From Clostridiales bacterium (GTDB lineage Bacteria; Bacillota; Clostridia; Christensenellales; Borkfalkiaceae): a stretch of DNA of 64,000 bases. Location of the stretch: positions 62,001-126,000 of the forward strand of contig SVHW01000002.1 in assembly GCA_015055655.1 (NCBI GenBank), given 5' to 3'. Shown here one piece after another: positions 54,815-63,035 of this stretch; within the stretch, counting starts at the first letter, position 1; the number at the start of each line of letters is the position of its first letter. The position numbers were made by a program, and so were the translations under genes. The notes beneath the pieces are model-generated. The model saw nothing but the letters and a program-made list of their open reading frames with translations, searched no databases and was not told the origin of the DNA.

Positions 54815-56191
54815 ATGAGTGCTTTATCGTACAAAAGAACGAACGTCTATGAAAAAGCAGACGAAAAATTATTAAAGGACATCTTCGATTATGCGGAAGG
54901 GTATAAAGTGTTCCTTGACGAAGGGAAGACGGAACGCGAAGCTTGCGCTTTTGCAAAGGCAATCGCGATAGAAAAGGGGTATAAACCCTTTAAATTCGGG
55001 CAGAAATTAAAAGCGGGGGATAAGGTTTACTACGATAATCGCGGTAAAAATTTATATCTTCTCAAAATCGGTGAAGAGGACGTGGCGGAAAACGGTATCC
55101 GTATTTTGGCGTCGCATATCGACAGCCCCCGTATCGATTTTAAGCAAGTGCCCCTTTACGAATCGGACGGTATCGCGTTTGCAAAGACGCATTATTACGG
55201 CGGTATCCGTAAATACCAATGGGCGGCTGTACCTCTTGCTTTGCACGGCGCGGTGGCGCTCAAAGACGGCAGCGTTATCAACGTGAAAGTGGGTGAGGAC
55301 GAAAACGACCCCGTTTTCTATATCAGCGATTTGTTGCCGCACTTAGCAGCAAAACAAAACGCAAAGCCGCTTGGCGAAGGCATTGGCGGCGAAGATTTGA
55401 ATATTTGGCTGGGCAATATCCCGTACACCGCGGCAAGCGACGAAAAGGATAAGACGGTAAAGGAAAATCTTCTTAAAATTCTCAACGATAAATACGGTAT
55501 GGCGGAGGAAGATTTCTTGAGCGCGGAACTTTGCGTAGTGCCTGCGTTCAAGGCAAAAGATATCGGTTTTGACAGGGCGCTTTTGGGCGCGTACGGACAC
55601 GACGATAGAGTTTGCTCGTATCCTGCGTTTACCGCGTTATTCGACGCGGAAGACAGCAAGCATACCGTAATGGTTATCCTTGCGGATAAAGAAGAAATCG
55701 GCAGCGAGGGCACGACGGGTATGCAATGCGCGTTGTTCGCTGATTTGATTGACGAAATTGCGCGTTCGTTTGATACGACGTCGGCGGCGATTAGAGCAAA
55801 TTCGAAGTGCTTGTCGGCAGACGTGAACGCTGGATATGACCCCAATTTCCCTGACGTTTGCGAAAAGCTGAACTCTGCATACGTTTCCTGCGGCGCAGGC
55901 ATCACCAAGTTCACGGGTTCTCGCGGTAAAGGCGGTTCTAACGACGCGGATGCGGAATTTATCGGGTATTTGCGTAAACTGTTTGACGATAACGGCGTTA
56001 TTTGGCAAACGGGCGAAATGGGTAAGGTAGACGTCGGCGGTGGCGGTACGGTGGCGAAATATATCGCCAATATGAACATCGACACCATTGATATCGGCGT
56101 GCCCGTTATCTCTATGCACTCTCCTTTCGAACTTGTTTCTAAGGCAGACGTGTACGAAGTATACCTTGCTTTTAAGGCGTTCGTGAAATAA
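54815..56191 (+). CDS. M18 family aminopeptidase (first of two)
   Basis: A 458-residue zinc aminopeptidase. ILASHIDSPRIDFKQ carries the first metal His. The GAYGHDDRVCSYPA, DKEEIGSEGTTGM and VISMHSPFELV segments supply the remaining metal ligands and catalytic Glu. M18 enzymes remove N-terminal residues (often Asp/Glu or hydrophobic) from peptides in the cytoplasm. Length is typical for the larger bacterial subtype. The 190-bp gap upstream has a small hairpin (CGTTTACGTCGGTAAACG, 54675-54692) and no gene. It is convergent with a second M18 gene. Confidence 0.95.
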   Translation: MSALSYKRTNVYEKADEKLLKDIFDYAEGYKVFLDEGKTEREACAFAKAIAIEKGYKPFKFGQKLKAGDKVYYDNRGKNLYLLKIGEEDVAENGIRILASHIDSPRIDFKQVPLYESDGIAFAKTHYYGGIRKYQWAAVPLALHGAVALKDGSVINVKVGEDENDPVFYISDLLPHLAAKQNAKPLGEGIGGEDLNIWLGNIPYTAASDEKDKTVKENLLKILNDKYGMAEEDFLSAELCVVPAFKAKDIGFDRALLGAYGHDDRVCSYPAFTALFDAEDSKHTVMVILADKEEIGSEGTTGMQCALFADLIDEIARSFDTTSAAIRANSKCLSADVNAGYDPNFPDVCEKLNSAYVSCGAGITKFTGSRGKGGSNDADAEFIGYLRKLFDDNGVIWQTGEMGKVDVGGGGTVAKYIANMNIDTIDIGVPVISMHSPFELVSKADVYEVYLAFKAFVK

Positions 56192-56205
56192 GAAAAATAT
56201 AAAAG

Positions 56206-56242
56206 AAAAAGGCGTAACCAGACTTGGTTACGCCTTTTTTTT
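56206..56242. terminator. Bidirectional terminator between the two M18 genes
   Basis: AAAAAGGCGTAACCA pairs with TGGTTACGCCTTTTT around GACT. Confidence 0.93.
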
Positions 56243-56251
56243 GCGTGACGT

Positions 56252-57529
56252 TTATTTGATAATCACCGTTCCGTTTTCCGCAAAGAAATCGGAGGAATAA
56301 AACGCGGTAATGCCGTCGGCAAGCGCTTGATAATCTTTGATGGCAAAACACTCGCACGCGGCGTGCATAGCCAGTTGCGCAATGCCTAAATCCACGCCGT
56401 ACATACCCACTTTGGCAAGGGCGGATACGCCGAGGGTAGAGCCGCTTTTTGCGTCCGAACGGTTGAAAAAGGTTTGATAGGGAACGCCTGCGTTGTCAAA
56501 CACCGTTTTAAAGGTGGCTGCCGTCAACGCGTCGGTAACGTACGCGCCGCCTGCGTGGCTTTTGATAACGACGCCGCCGCCAAGGTACGTTTTATTTGTC
56601 GGGTCGCTTTTTTCAGGATGATTGGGGTGCAAGCCGTGCGCGTTATCCACGGAAACGAAGAAGGAGGAGGATAACGCCTTATCGTATTCGTTATCGTCGA
56701 AACGGAGCGCAAACGCTATTTTACGCAACGTCTTTTCCAAGAAATCGCCGCCGGCGCCTTGCAACGTTTGGCTGCCGATTTCTTCGTGGTTGAAAAACGA
56801 AGCTACGCAAACGCCGCGTTCGGTATTCGCGGAAAGGAAACCTTCTAAAACAGCGTGTACGCCTACGAGATTATCCACGCGCGGCGCGGCGAAAAATTCG
56901 TCGTTTTTCCCAAACGAATACGCTTTTTCCGTGTTGACGGCAAAAAGGTCGTAAGATACGACGTCCTTTTCAGGAAAAGCGGCTTGGATAAAGGGCACGT
57001 CTTCGCCGTCCAACGCGTACATGGGTAACACGTCCGTTTGCATATTAACGCCAAAACGTTCGTTGGCGTCGCGGTTGATATGCAACGCTTGGGAGGGGAT
57101 AGATACGAGGAAAGGCGCTTGCGCAGTTTCCGCGATTAAGCGTCCGTCCCGTTTTACGACGATTTGTCCTGCGATGGCAAGAGGTCTGTCAAAATAACTG
57201 TACCAAAGTCCACCGCCGTATTTTTCCACGTTCAAGGTCAGTAAATTTTCCGTTTTCTTATCGGGGTTTTCTTTCAGTTTCAACGCAGGGGAATCTACGT
57301 GCGCCGCTGCAATTTTGTAGGTGAAATGGTCTAAATCGCCAATGGTAAAGGCGATTAAACTTGCGCCGCGTTCCACGAAAAATTTTCCGCCGTCGCTAAT
57401 TTCCCAATCTTGCGTGGGGAGGAGTTGTGTAAAGCCCCGTTCTAAAAGCGTAGCTTTTATGTTGTCTTTTGCGTGATACGCAGTGAGCGAGCTTTCTAAA
57501 AACGTTGCTATCTGTTCTTTTGTCGTCAT
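56252..57529 (-). CDS. M18 family aminopeptidase (second, ApeB-type)
   Basis: A 425-residue M18 enzyme of the shorter DAP/ApeB subtype. Its motifs are AAAHVDSPALKL, AAPRVDNLVGVHA, SFFNHEEIGSQTLQGAGG and QLAMHAACE. It shares the fold and metal sites with the gene at 54815 but is clearly divergent, so this is not a recent duplication. The ribosome site AGGA lies upstream of ATG 57529 and a promoter at 57578-57606. Two M18 paralogues side by side point to peptide-based nutrition. Confidence 0.95.
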   Translation of the reverse strand: MTTKEQIATFLESSLTAYHAKDNIKATLLERGFTQLLPTQDWEISDGGKFFVERGASLIAFTIGDLDHFTYKIAAAHVDSPALKLKENPDKKTENLLTLNVEKYGGGLWYSYFDRPLAIAGQIVVKRDGRLIAETAQAPFLVSIPSQALHINRDANERFGVNMQTDVLPMYALDGEDVPFIQAAFPEKDVVSYDLFAVNTEKAYSFGKNDEFFAAPRVDNLVGVHAVLEGFLSANTERGVCVASFFNHEEIGSQTLQGAGGDFLEKTLRKIAFALRFDDNEYDKALSSSFFVSVDNAHGLHPNHPEKSDPTNKTYLGGGVVIKSHAGGAYVTDALTAATFKTVFDNAGVPYQTFFNRSDAKSGSTLGVSALAKVGMYGVDLGIAQLAMHAACECFAIKDYQALADGITAFYSSDFFAENGTVIIK

Positions 57530-57577
57530 AATTCGTCCTAATTCTTATTTTTGCCCAAACGGCGTTTTTTCTCATAC

Positions 57578-57606
57578 ATTGTACCACTTTTTATTCCTTT
57601 TGACAA
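57578..57606 (-). promoter_or_regulatory. SigA-type promoter for second M18 gene
   Basis: TTGTCA (57606-57601), 17 bp, TACAAT (57583-57578). Confidence 0.72.
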
Positions 57607-57715
57607 GCTTTTCCAAAAAATAATCCAAAAAACTTTTAGTGAAATAAAAACAGGTGGAAGAGGGGTGAATTAAATGAAAAAAATATGAAAACATATAAAA
57701 TAAGTTGTTTTCCAC

Positions 57716-57757
57716 TTGACAAAATTTTCGCGTCGCGTATAATGTATAGTGATACTA
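57716..57757 (+). promoter_or_regulatory. Promoter and operator of marR-ABC operon
   Basis: TTGACA (57716-57721), 16 bp, TATAAT (57738-57743). The inverted repeat TAGT-GAT-ACTA (57747-57757) covers the expected transcription start and is a candidate MarR site. Confidence 0.72.
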
Positions 57758-57774
57758 CAAAGGAGAGAGATGCT

Positions 57775-58278
57775 ATGAAAAGAGAGAAGAGCAACGTTTG
57801 TGAAAAACGTACGTTTGAGAGCAAGGAAGAAGAGTATCTCGCAAAAATATTTGCTATAATGAAAGCGAGAAACCGCATTATTTTCCACGACGGAAAGACG
57901 CATTTTAACGACACGGAGTTGCGGTTAATCAGCGAAATCGTTTCCGCGCAATACGAAGGAAAACGTTTGATTTCTACCCAGCTTGCCGATTTATTGGGGC
58001 TTACCCGTTCGGCAATATCACAAATTGTCAACCGTTTGGAAGAGCAGGGTGTAGTGCAGCGTTTGGCAGACGACGTGGATAAAAAAATTGCTTACGTCGT
58101 GCTGGCGGAAGGCGTGTTGGAAAAATACGGTGAGGATTTATCGATTTGTTTCCGCTTTTTGAATAAGGTGATTGACAAATTTGGTGAAGAGCGTTTTTTC
58201 CGTATGTGTAACGACTTCGAATCGTTCATTTATCTAATGAACGACGTGGTGGTTGAAATGAAACAGGAAGAGAAATAA
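57775..58278 (+). CDS. MarR-family transcriptional regulator
   Basis: A 167-residue winged-helix protein: STQLADLLGLTRSAISQIVNRLEEQGVVQRLADDVDKKIAYVVL is the MarR recognition helix and wing (abbreviated here to the DNA-binding span, residues ~62-105), flanked by dimerisation helices. AAAGGAGAGAG precedes the ATG at 57775; the longer in-frame start at 57685 lies upstream of the promoter. It heads an operon with the ABC exporter 16 bp downstream and probably represses it through the palindrome at 57747. Confidence 0.88.
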   Translation: MKREKSNVCEKRTFESKEEEYLAKIFAIMKARNRIIFHDGKTHFNDTELRLISEIVSAQYEGKRLISTQLADLLGLTRSAISQIVNRLEEQGVVQRLADDVDKKIAYVVLAEGVLEKYGEDLSICFRFLNKVIDKFGEERFFRMCNDFESFIYLMNDVVVEMKQEEK

Positions 58279-58294
58279 GAAAAGGGTATAAAGT

Positions 58295-60994
58295 ATGTTA
58301 CGTTTAAAAGACATTAAAAAGGATTATAAAGTGGCGGATAACGTCGTGCACGCATTGCAGGGCGTTACGCTCAATTTCCGTGAAAACGAGTTCGTTTCGG
58401 TGCTTGGCCCCAGCGGTTGCGGCAAAACGACGTTGTTGAACATTATCGGCGGGTTAGATAAGTACACGTCGGGGGATTTGGTAATTTGCGGAAAATCGAC
58501 GAAAGACTATAAGGACAGAGATTGGGACGTATACAGAAATCATCGTATCGGTTTCGTTTTCCAATCGTATAACTTAATTCCCCACCAGACGGTACTTGGC
58601 AACGTGGAACTCGCTTTAACGATAGCGGGCGTTTCCAAGGCGGAAAGAAGACAACGCGCCAAAGAAGCGTTGGAAAAGGTGGGCTTGGGCGAAGAATTAT
58701 ATAAGCGTCCCAATCAACTTTCCGGCGGCCAAATGCAACGTGTGGCAATTGCCCGCGCGCTTGTCAATAACCCCGAAATTTTGCTCGCTGACGAACCGAC
58801 GGGCGCGCTTGATACGGTGACGAGTTTGCAAATTATGGAGCTTATCCGTGAAATCGCAGGCGAGCGTTTGGTTATTATGGTTACGCATAACCCTGAAATT
58901 GCGGAGAAATATTCTTCGCGTATCGTGCGTTTGCAGGACGGTTTGGTTATCGACGACACCAACCCGTACGTGCCTACGGAAGAGTACGTAAAGACGGAAG
59001 CGGCGGTGGAAATTGCCCCCGAAACGAAGGAAGAAACGGAAGAAAAGCCGAAGAAGAAAAAGAGAGCGAAGAAGGAGAAAGCGGCGATGTCGTTCAAGAC
59101 GGCGTTGGGCTTATCCTCGCGCAACCTTTTGACGAAGAAAGGGCGTACGGCGATTACCAGCGTCGCCGGCAGTATCGGTATCATCAGCGTTTGTTTGGTG
59201 CTTGCGCTTTCCAACGGCTTTAACAATTTCATCTTGAAAACGGAAGAAGATATGCTTTCGGCGAACCCCGTGCAAATCAAGGAAACCAGCACGAGCATCG
59301 AGGCGATTATGTCGGGGCTGGGAGAACGGGAAAAACCTGATTTGTCGAAGATACAAGACCAAGTGTACGTCAATTCCTTCTTGACGAGCATCGCCAACGG
59401 TATGCAGGTGAAAAACGACCTTTCCGAAGAATACCTCGCTTATTTAGAGAATATGGACGAGAGTTACTATTCGGCGATTATGTACGATTACGGCGAAACG
59501 CTGGTAGACAATTTATATACGCACGTAGAGCTTTCGGAGAATATTGAAGAAGAAAACAGCACTAAGATACCGTTAAATATGTCTTTGTCGACGTTAAAAC
59601 TCACGTACGTTTCGCATCTTGGGATGTTGGAAGACGACGAGGAAGCGAAGTATGAAGACCTCGTGCCTTTGGTTAGTTATTTAGGTAGCATCGTCAATAA
59701 AATTCCTGCGTCCAAAGCGAAGGATATCGAAGGCGGTAACTATTTGCAATACGCGCGCTCCCAATACGACGTTGTCCACGGCGATTGGCCGACCAAGGAA
59801 AACGAAGCGATTTTGGTCGTCGGGGAAGACAACGACGTCACCGATTTAACGCTTGTGCAGTTGGGGTTGTTGGAAGAAAAACAATTCTTCTCGAAATTGT
59901 TTGAAGATTCGTGGGAAACGCAGTACGAACCGTACGTGCCGTTTGAAAAAATATTGCAACAAAAATATACGTTGTTCTACAACGACGCGATATACACGAA
60001 AGCTACGACGCCGGGATATCAGTTTAACTACGCGTCGACGTACGGAAGCAACGTGGAGGATTTAGCCGTAGGGGAAGATAAGGGTATCCAAATCAGCATT
60101 TCGGGTATCGTTCGCTTAAAAGAAGGGCGTACGTACGGTTGTTTGTCCAGCGGTTTGTGTTTGACGGAAGCCGTCGTGGATAAGTACGTAGCCCACAATT
60201 TCCGTTCGGAAATCACAGGGTATATGCGGGAAATGTTTGCGATAGCTCCTCCCAACGCCGACACGCCGATGAAAGAAAACTGGGTGTTTGGTATATCGAA
60301 TAACCCGAACGTACAGTTGTTGGCAATGCAAGCAATGGGACAGGGCGGCGATTATACGCCTATTTTACGCGCGTTTGGCGGCGGTAAAGTGAGCGATAGG
60401 CCTACGGACGAGAGAACGATGCCCAGCGTTAGCAATATCAGTTTGTACGCGGCGGATTTTGAGGCTAAGGAAAATATGCTGGGCTATCTTGACGCGTGGA
60501 ACACTACGCATAAAGACAATCAAAACAAACAGGTGGAATATACCGATACCGTTGGGTTGATGATGGGTATGGTAGAAACGATGTTAGACGCCATTACGTA
60601 CGTGCTCGTGGCGTTTACGGCAATATCGCTCGTCGTATCGTCGGTAATGATAGGGATAATCACCTACGTATCGGTTGTAGAGCGTACAAAAGAAATCGGC
60701 GTATTGCGTTCGCTTGGCGCAAGGAAGAAGGATATTAGAAACCTGTTCAACGCGGAAACGTTTATTATCGGCTTGACGTCGGGCTTGTTCGGGGTGGGCG
60801 TAACCTATCTTTTATCGATTGCCATCAATGCGATACTCGGCGCGCTAACGGGCTTGACGACGCTTGCGGCGCTGCCTATTTTGTCGGCGTTTATTATGGT
60901 GTGCGTAAGCGTTGGTTTGACGCTGATTAGCGGTATTATCCCTGCGCGCGCGGCAGCCAAGAAAGACCCCGTTATCGCTTTGCGAACGGAGTAA
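58295..60994 (+). CDS. MacB/FtsX-type ABC exporter, ATPase-permease fusion
   Basis: An 899-residue protein. Residues 1-230 are an ATPase of the LolD/MacB class (GPSGCGKTT; LSGGQMQRVAIARAL; LLADEPTGALD). A Lys/Glu linker follows, then a FtsX-like permease. TM1 is near 285 (ITSVAGSIGIISVCLVLALS), a large extracytoplasmic region spans ~310-750, and the last three membrane segments carry ERTKEIGVLRSLGARKKDIRNLF. Such transporters use mechanotransmission to move lipoproteins, peptides or antibiotics. MarR control suggests a role in drug or peptide resistance (inference). The fusion order is typical of Firmicutes YknYZ-like and bacitracin-type relatives. Confidence 0.93.
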   Translation: MLRLKDIKKDYKVADNVVHALQGVTLNFRENEFVSVLGPSGCGKTTLLNIIGGLDKYTSGDLVICGKSTKDYKDRDWDVYRNHRIGFVFQSYNLIPHQTVLGNVELALTIAGVSKAERRQRAKEALEKVGLGEELYKRPNQLSGGQMQRVAIARALVNNPEILLADEPTGALDTVTSLQIMELIREIAGERLVIMVTHNPEIAEKYSSRIVRLQDGLVIDDTNPYVPTEEYVKTEAAVEIAPETKEETEEKPKKKKRAKKEKAAMSFKTALGLSSRNLLTKKGRTAITSVAGSIGIISVCLVLALSNGFNNFILKTEEDMLSANPVQIKETSTSIEAIMSGLGEREKPDLSKIQDQVYVNSFLTSIANGMQVKNDLSEEYLAYLENMDESYYSAIMYDYGETLVDNLYTHVELSENIEEENSTKIPLNMSLSTLKLTYVSHLGMLEDDEEAKYEDLVPLVSYLGSIVNKIPASKAKDIEGGNYLQYARSQYDVVHGDWPTKENEAILVVGEDNDVTDLTLVQLGLLEEKQFFSKLFEDSWETQYEPYVPFEKILQQKYTLFYNDAIYTKATTPGYQFNYASTYGSNVEDLAVGEDKGIQISISGIVRLKEGRTYGCLSSGLCLTEAVVDKYVAHNFRSEITGYMREMFAIAPPNADTPMKENWVFGISNNPNVQLLAMQAMGQGGDYTPILRAFGGGKVSDRPTDERTMPSVSNISLYAADFEAKENMLGYLDAWNTTHKDNQNKQVEYTDTVGLMMGMVETMLDAITYVLVAFTAISLVVSSVMIGIITYVSVVERTKEIGVLRSLGARKKDIRNLFNAETFIIGLTSGLFGVGVTYLLSIAINAILGALTGLTTLAALPILSAFIMVCVSVGLTLISGIIPARAAAKKDPVIALRTE

Positions 60995-61056
60995 TACGAA
61001 CGGATAACGAGTTTTTCTATCGTTTAGCCGTGATACGACAATAGAATAAACAAACG

Positions 61057-61086
61057 GCAAGGAAGGAACAATCCTTCCTTGCTTTA
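61057..61086 (+). terminator. Probable terminator of marR-ABC operon
   Basis: GCAAGGAAGGA and TCCTTCCTTGC form an 11-bp stem with loop ACAA; the tail TTTATAAAA is short. Confidence 0.65.
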
Positions 61087-61100
61087 TAAAAGGGGAAGGT

Positions 61101-62009
61101 ATGGAAATTAAAAATTTGGTGATGATATCGAGATTTGATAAATTGCCTTTGCATATAACCGTGTACGAGCCGATTGGCGAAAAGAAGGGAATTTTGCAAA
61201 TTTTACACGGTATGTGCGAATATAAAGAACGGTATTCGACGTTTATGGAATATTTTTGCGACCGCGGTTTCGTCGTGATTTGCCACGACCAGCGCGGGCA
61301 CGGCGACAGCGTAAAAGCGGCGGAAGATATCGGCTATTTTTACGATAATTCTACGAAAGCGATTGTGGGTGACGCGGTGCAAATTACGGCGTGGGCAAAG
61401 GCGGAATATCCCGATTTGCCGATAACGCTTTTTGGACACAGTATGGGCTCGATGGTGGCGCGTTGTTATCTTCAAGAACACGATACGCTTATCGATAAAG
61501 CGATTATATGCGGTTCGCCCAGCAAAAATCCGCTTGTCGGCGCGGCGATATGCTTAACCAAATGCATAGCTTGTTTGCGTGGAAAACGGCATAGAAGCAA
61601 GTTGCTTGCGCATTTATCCACGGGCAAAAGCGACGGTGCGTTCAAAGGGGAAGGAAAGGGCGCGTGGCTGAGCGCGAACCGCGAAAACATCCGTACGTTT
61701 TACGCAAACCCCAAACGCCAAGCGTTTACCTGTAACGGTTTTGAAAACTTATTCAAGCTGATGAAATACACTTACAAGAAAAAGAGGTATCAGGTAAAAA
61801 ATCCCAATTTGCCTATTCATTTCGTTTCGGGCGGGGACGACCCGTTGATTGGAAACGCGGTGAAATGGGTAAACGGCATAGAACTGTTGAGAAAAGTGGG
61901 ATACGCGAACGTAACGGGGAAATTGTATCAAGGTATGCGTCACGAAATTTTCCACGAAGCGGAAAGAGAAACCGTACTTGCCGAATTGCTTGCGTTTATC
62001 GTTGCGTAA
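61101..62009 (+). CDS. Alpha/beta hydrolase (monoacylglycerol lipase-like)
   Basis: A 302-residue serine hydrolase of the Hydrolase_4 group. The oxyanion region is ILHGMCEYKERY, followed by CHDQRGHGDS. The nucleophile elbow is GHSMGS, the acid lies in VSGGDDPLIG and the His in GMRHEIFHE. It is cytoplasmic with no signal peptide. Related proteins are monoacylglycerol lipases or lysophospholipases; the substrate here is unknown. AAGGGGAAGGT precedes the ATG. The next gene follows after 54 bp. Confidence 0.9.
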   Translation: MEIKNLVMISRFDKLPLHITVYEPIGEKKGILQILHGMCEYKERYSTFMEYFCDRGFVVICHDQRGHGDSVKAAEDIGYFYDNSTKAIVGDAVQITAWAKAEYPDLPITLFGHSMGSMVARCYLQEHDTLIDKAIICGSPSKNPLVGAAICLTKCIACLRGKRHRSKLLAHLSTGKSDGAFKGEGKGAWLSANRENIRTFYANPKRQAFTCNGFENLFKLMKYTYKKKRYQVKNPNLPIHFVSGGDDPLIGNAVKWVNGIELLRKVGYANVTGKLYQGMRHEIFHEAERETVLAELLAFIVA

Positions 62010-62063
62010 AAACGGTGTATAAACTTTGCAAAGCGTGGCATACTGTCCTTAGGAGGAAAGAGT

Positions 62064-62291
62064 ATGCTGATTGCTAACATTATTGCTTATATTTTGGTAA
62101 TCGTAGGCGCGATAAACTGGGGTTTGTTCGGGTTGTTCGATTTTAACCTTGTATCGACGGTATTTGCCGGTGCGAGAACGGTTGGCTCGATTATCACCTA
62201 TTCGATTATTGCGCTTGCTGCGCTTTGGCTCATCCTTTCGCCGATTATCACCAACGGCGTTTTGTGGTTGAGAAACAGAAAAGCGGACTAA
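62064..62291 (+). CDS. DUF378 small membrane protein
   Basis: A 75-residue protein of two membrane segments. IIAYILVIVGAINWGLFGLFDFNLV is the DUF378 hallmark (GAINWGL), followed by a second helix with SIIALAALWLI. Function unknown. AGGAGGAAAGAGT precedes the ATG. It probably belongs to the same transcript as the hydrolase and ends at 62305-62342. Confidence 0.9.
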   Translation: MLIANIIAYILVIVGAINWGLFGLFDFNLVSTVFAGARTVGSIITYSIIALAALWLILSPIITNGVLWLRNRKAD

Positions 62292-62304
62292 ACGTATCAA
62301 CAAG

Positions 62305-62342
62305 AAAACGGATTTCTCTAAAAGTGGGAAATCCGTTTTTTT
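62305..62342 (+). terminator. Intrinsic terminator after DUF378 gene
   Basis: AAAACGGATTTC pairs with GAAATCCGTTTT, followed by a T-run. Confidence 0.88.
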
Positions 62343-62352
62343 GTATAATATA

Positions 62353-62381
62353 TTGACATTTTCTCGCGCGTATAGTATAAT
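62353..62381 (+). promoter_or_regulatory. SigA-type promoter for lemA operon
   Basis: Consensus TTGACA, 17 bp, TATAAT, 44 nt before lemA. Confidence 0.86.
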
Positions 62382-62424
62382 ATAGATATATTAAGAAAGG
62401 AAAGCCTTTCAAAAGGAGAGAAAG

Positions 62425-63030
62425 ATGATGGATAATTTATTGCTTTCTGGCGGCGCAATAGCAGGCATTATTGTCGGCAGCGTAGTGTTTTTGCTGGCAA
62501 TTATTTTTGTTTGCTGGTGGATAAAGACGCGTAATGCGTTCGTACGGTTGAAAAATCGGGTGGAAGAAGCTTGGGCGACGATTGACGTATTTTTGAAAAA
62601 GAGATACGATTTAATTCCCAACCTCGTAGAAACGGTGAAAGGGTACGCCAAGCACGAAAGCGAAACGTTACAAAACGTAGTGGCGGCGCGCAATATGGCG
62701 ATGAGCGCAAAGACGATAGAAGAAAAGGCGGCGGCGGAAAACGGCTTAACGGGCTCGCTTCGTACGTTCTTCTCGGCGGTGGCGGAAAGCTATCCGCAGT
62801 TGCACGCAAACACCAATTTCTTGGATTTGCAAAATCAGTTGAGAAATATTGAAAGCGAATTGGAATCTTCCCGTCGTTATTACAACGGCGTAGTGAAGTC
62901 GTTCAATACGAAGTTGGAATTGTTCCCTGCGAATATCGTAGGCAAACGTATGGGCGAAGAATATACCAAACGTCCTTATTTCGAGCTGGACAGCGCGGAA
63001 GAAAGACAGAATATCAAAGTGCAGTTTTAA
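62425..63030 (+). CDS. lemA: LemA family protein
   Basis: A 201-residue protein with one N-terminal membrane segment (AGIIVGSVVFLLAIIFVCWW). A helical domain follows, carrying the LemA motifs NRVEEAWATIDVFLKKRYDLIPNLV (quoted only as the diagnostic span, ~36-60), LQNQLRNIESELESSRRYYNG and FPANIVGK. The function of LemA is not settled; it usually sits beside a DUF2207 or TPM-domain membrane protein, as here. AAAAGGAGAGAAAG precedes two adjacent ATGs (62425, 62428). Confidence 0.95.
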   Translation: MMDNLLLSGGAIAGIIVGSVVFLLAIIFVCWWIKTRNAFVRLKNRVEEAWATIDVFLKKRYDLIPNLVETVKGYAKHESETLQNVVAARNMAMSAKTIEEKAAAENGLTGSLRTFFSAVAESYPQLHANTNFLDLQNQLRNIESELESSRRYYNGVVKSFNTKLELFPANIVGKRMGEEYTKRPYFELDSAEERQNIKVQF

Positions 63031-63035
63031 GGAAT

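Noticed and set aside
54670..54852. Sixty-codon reading frame before the M18 gene
   Set aside because: No ribosome site, overlaps the M18 start and has no recognisable features.
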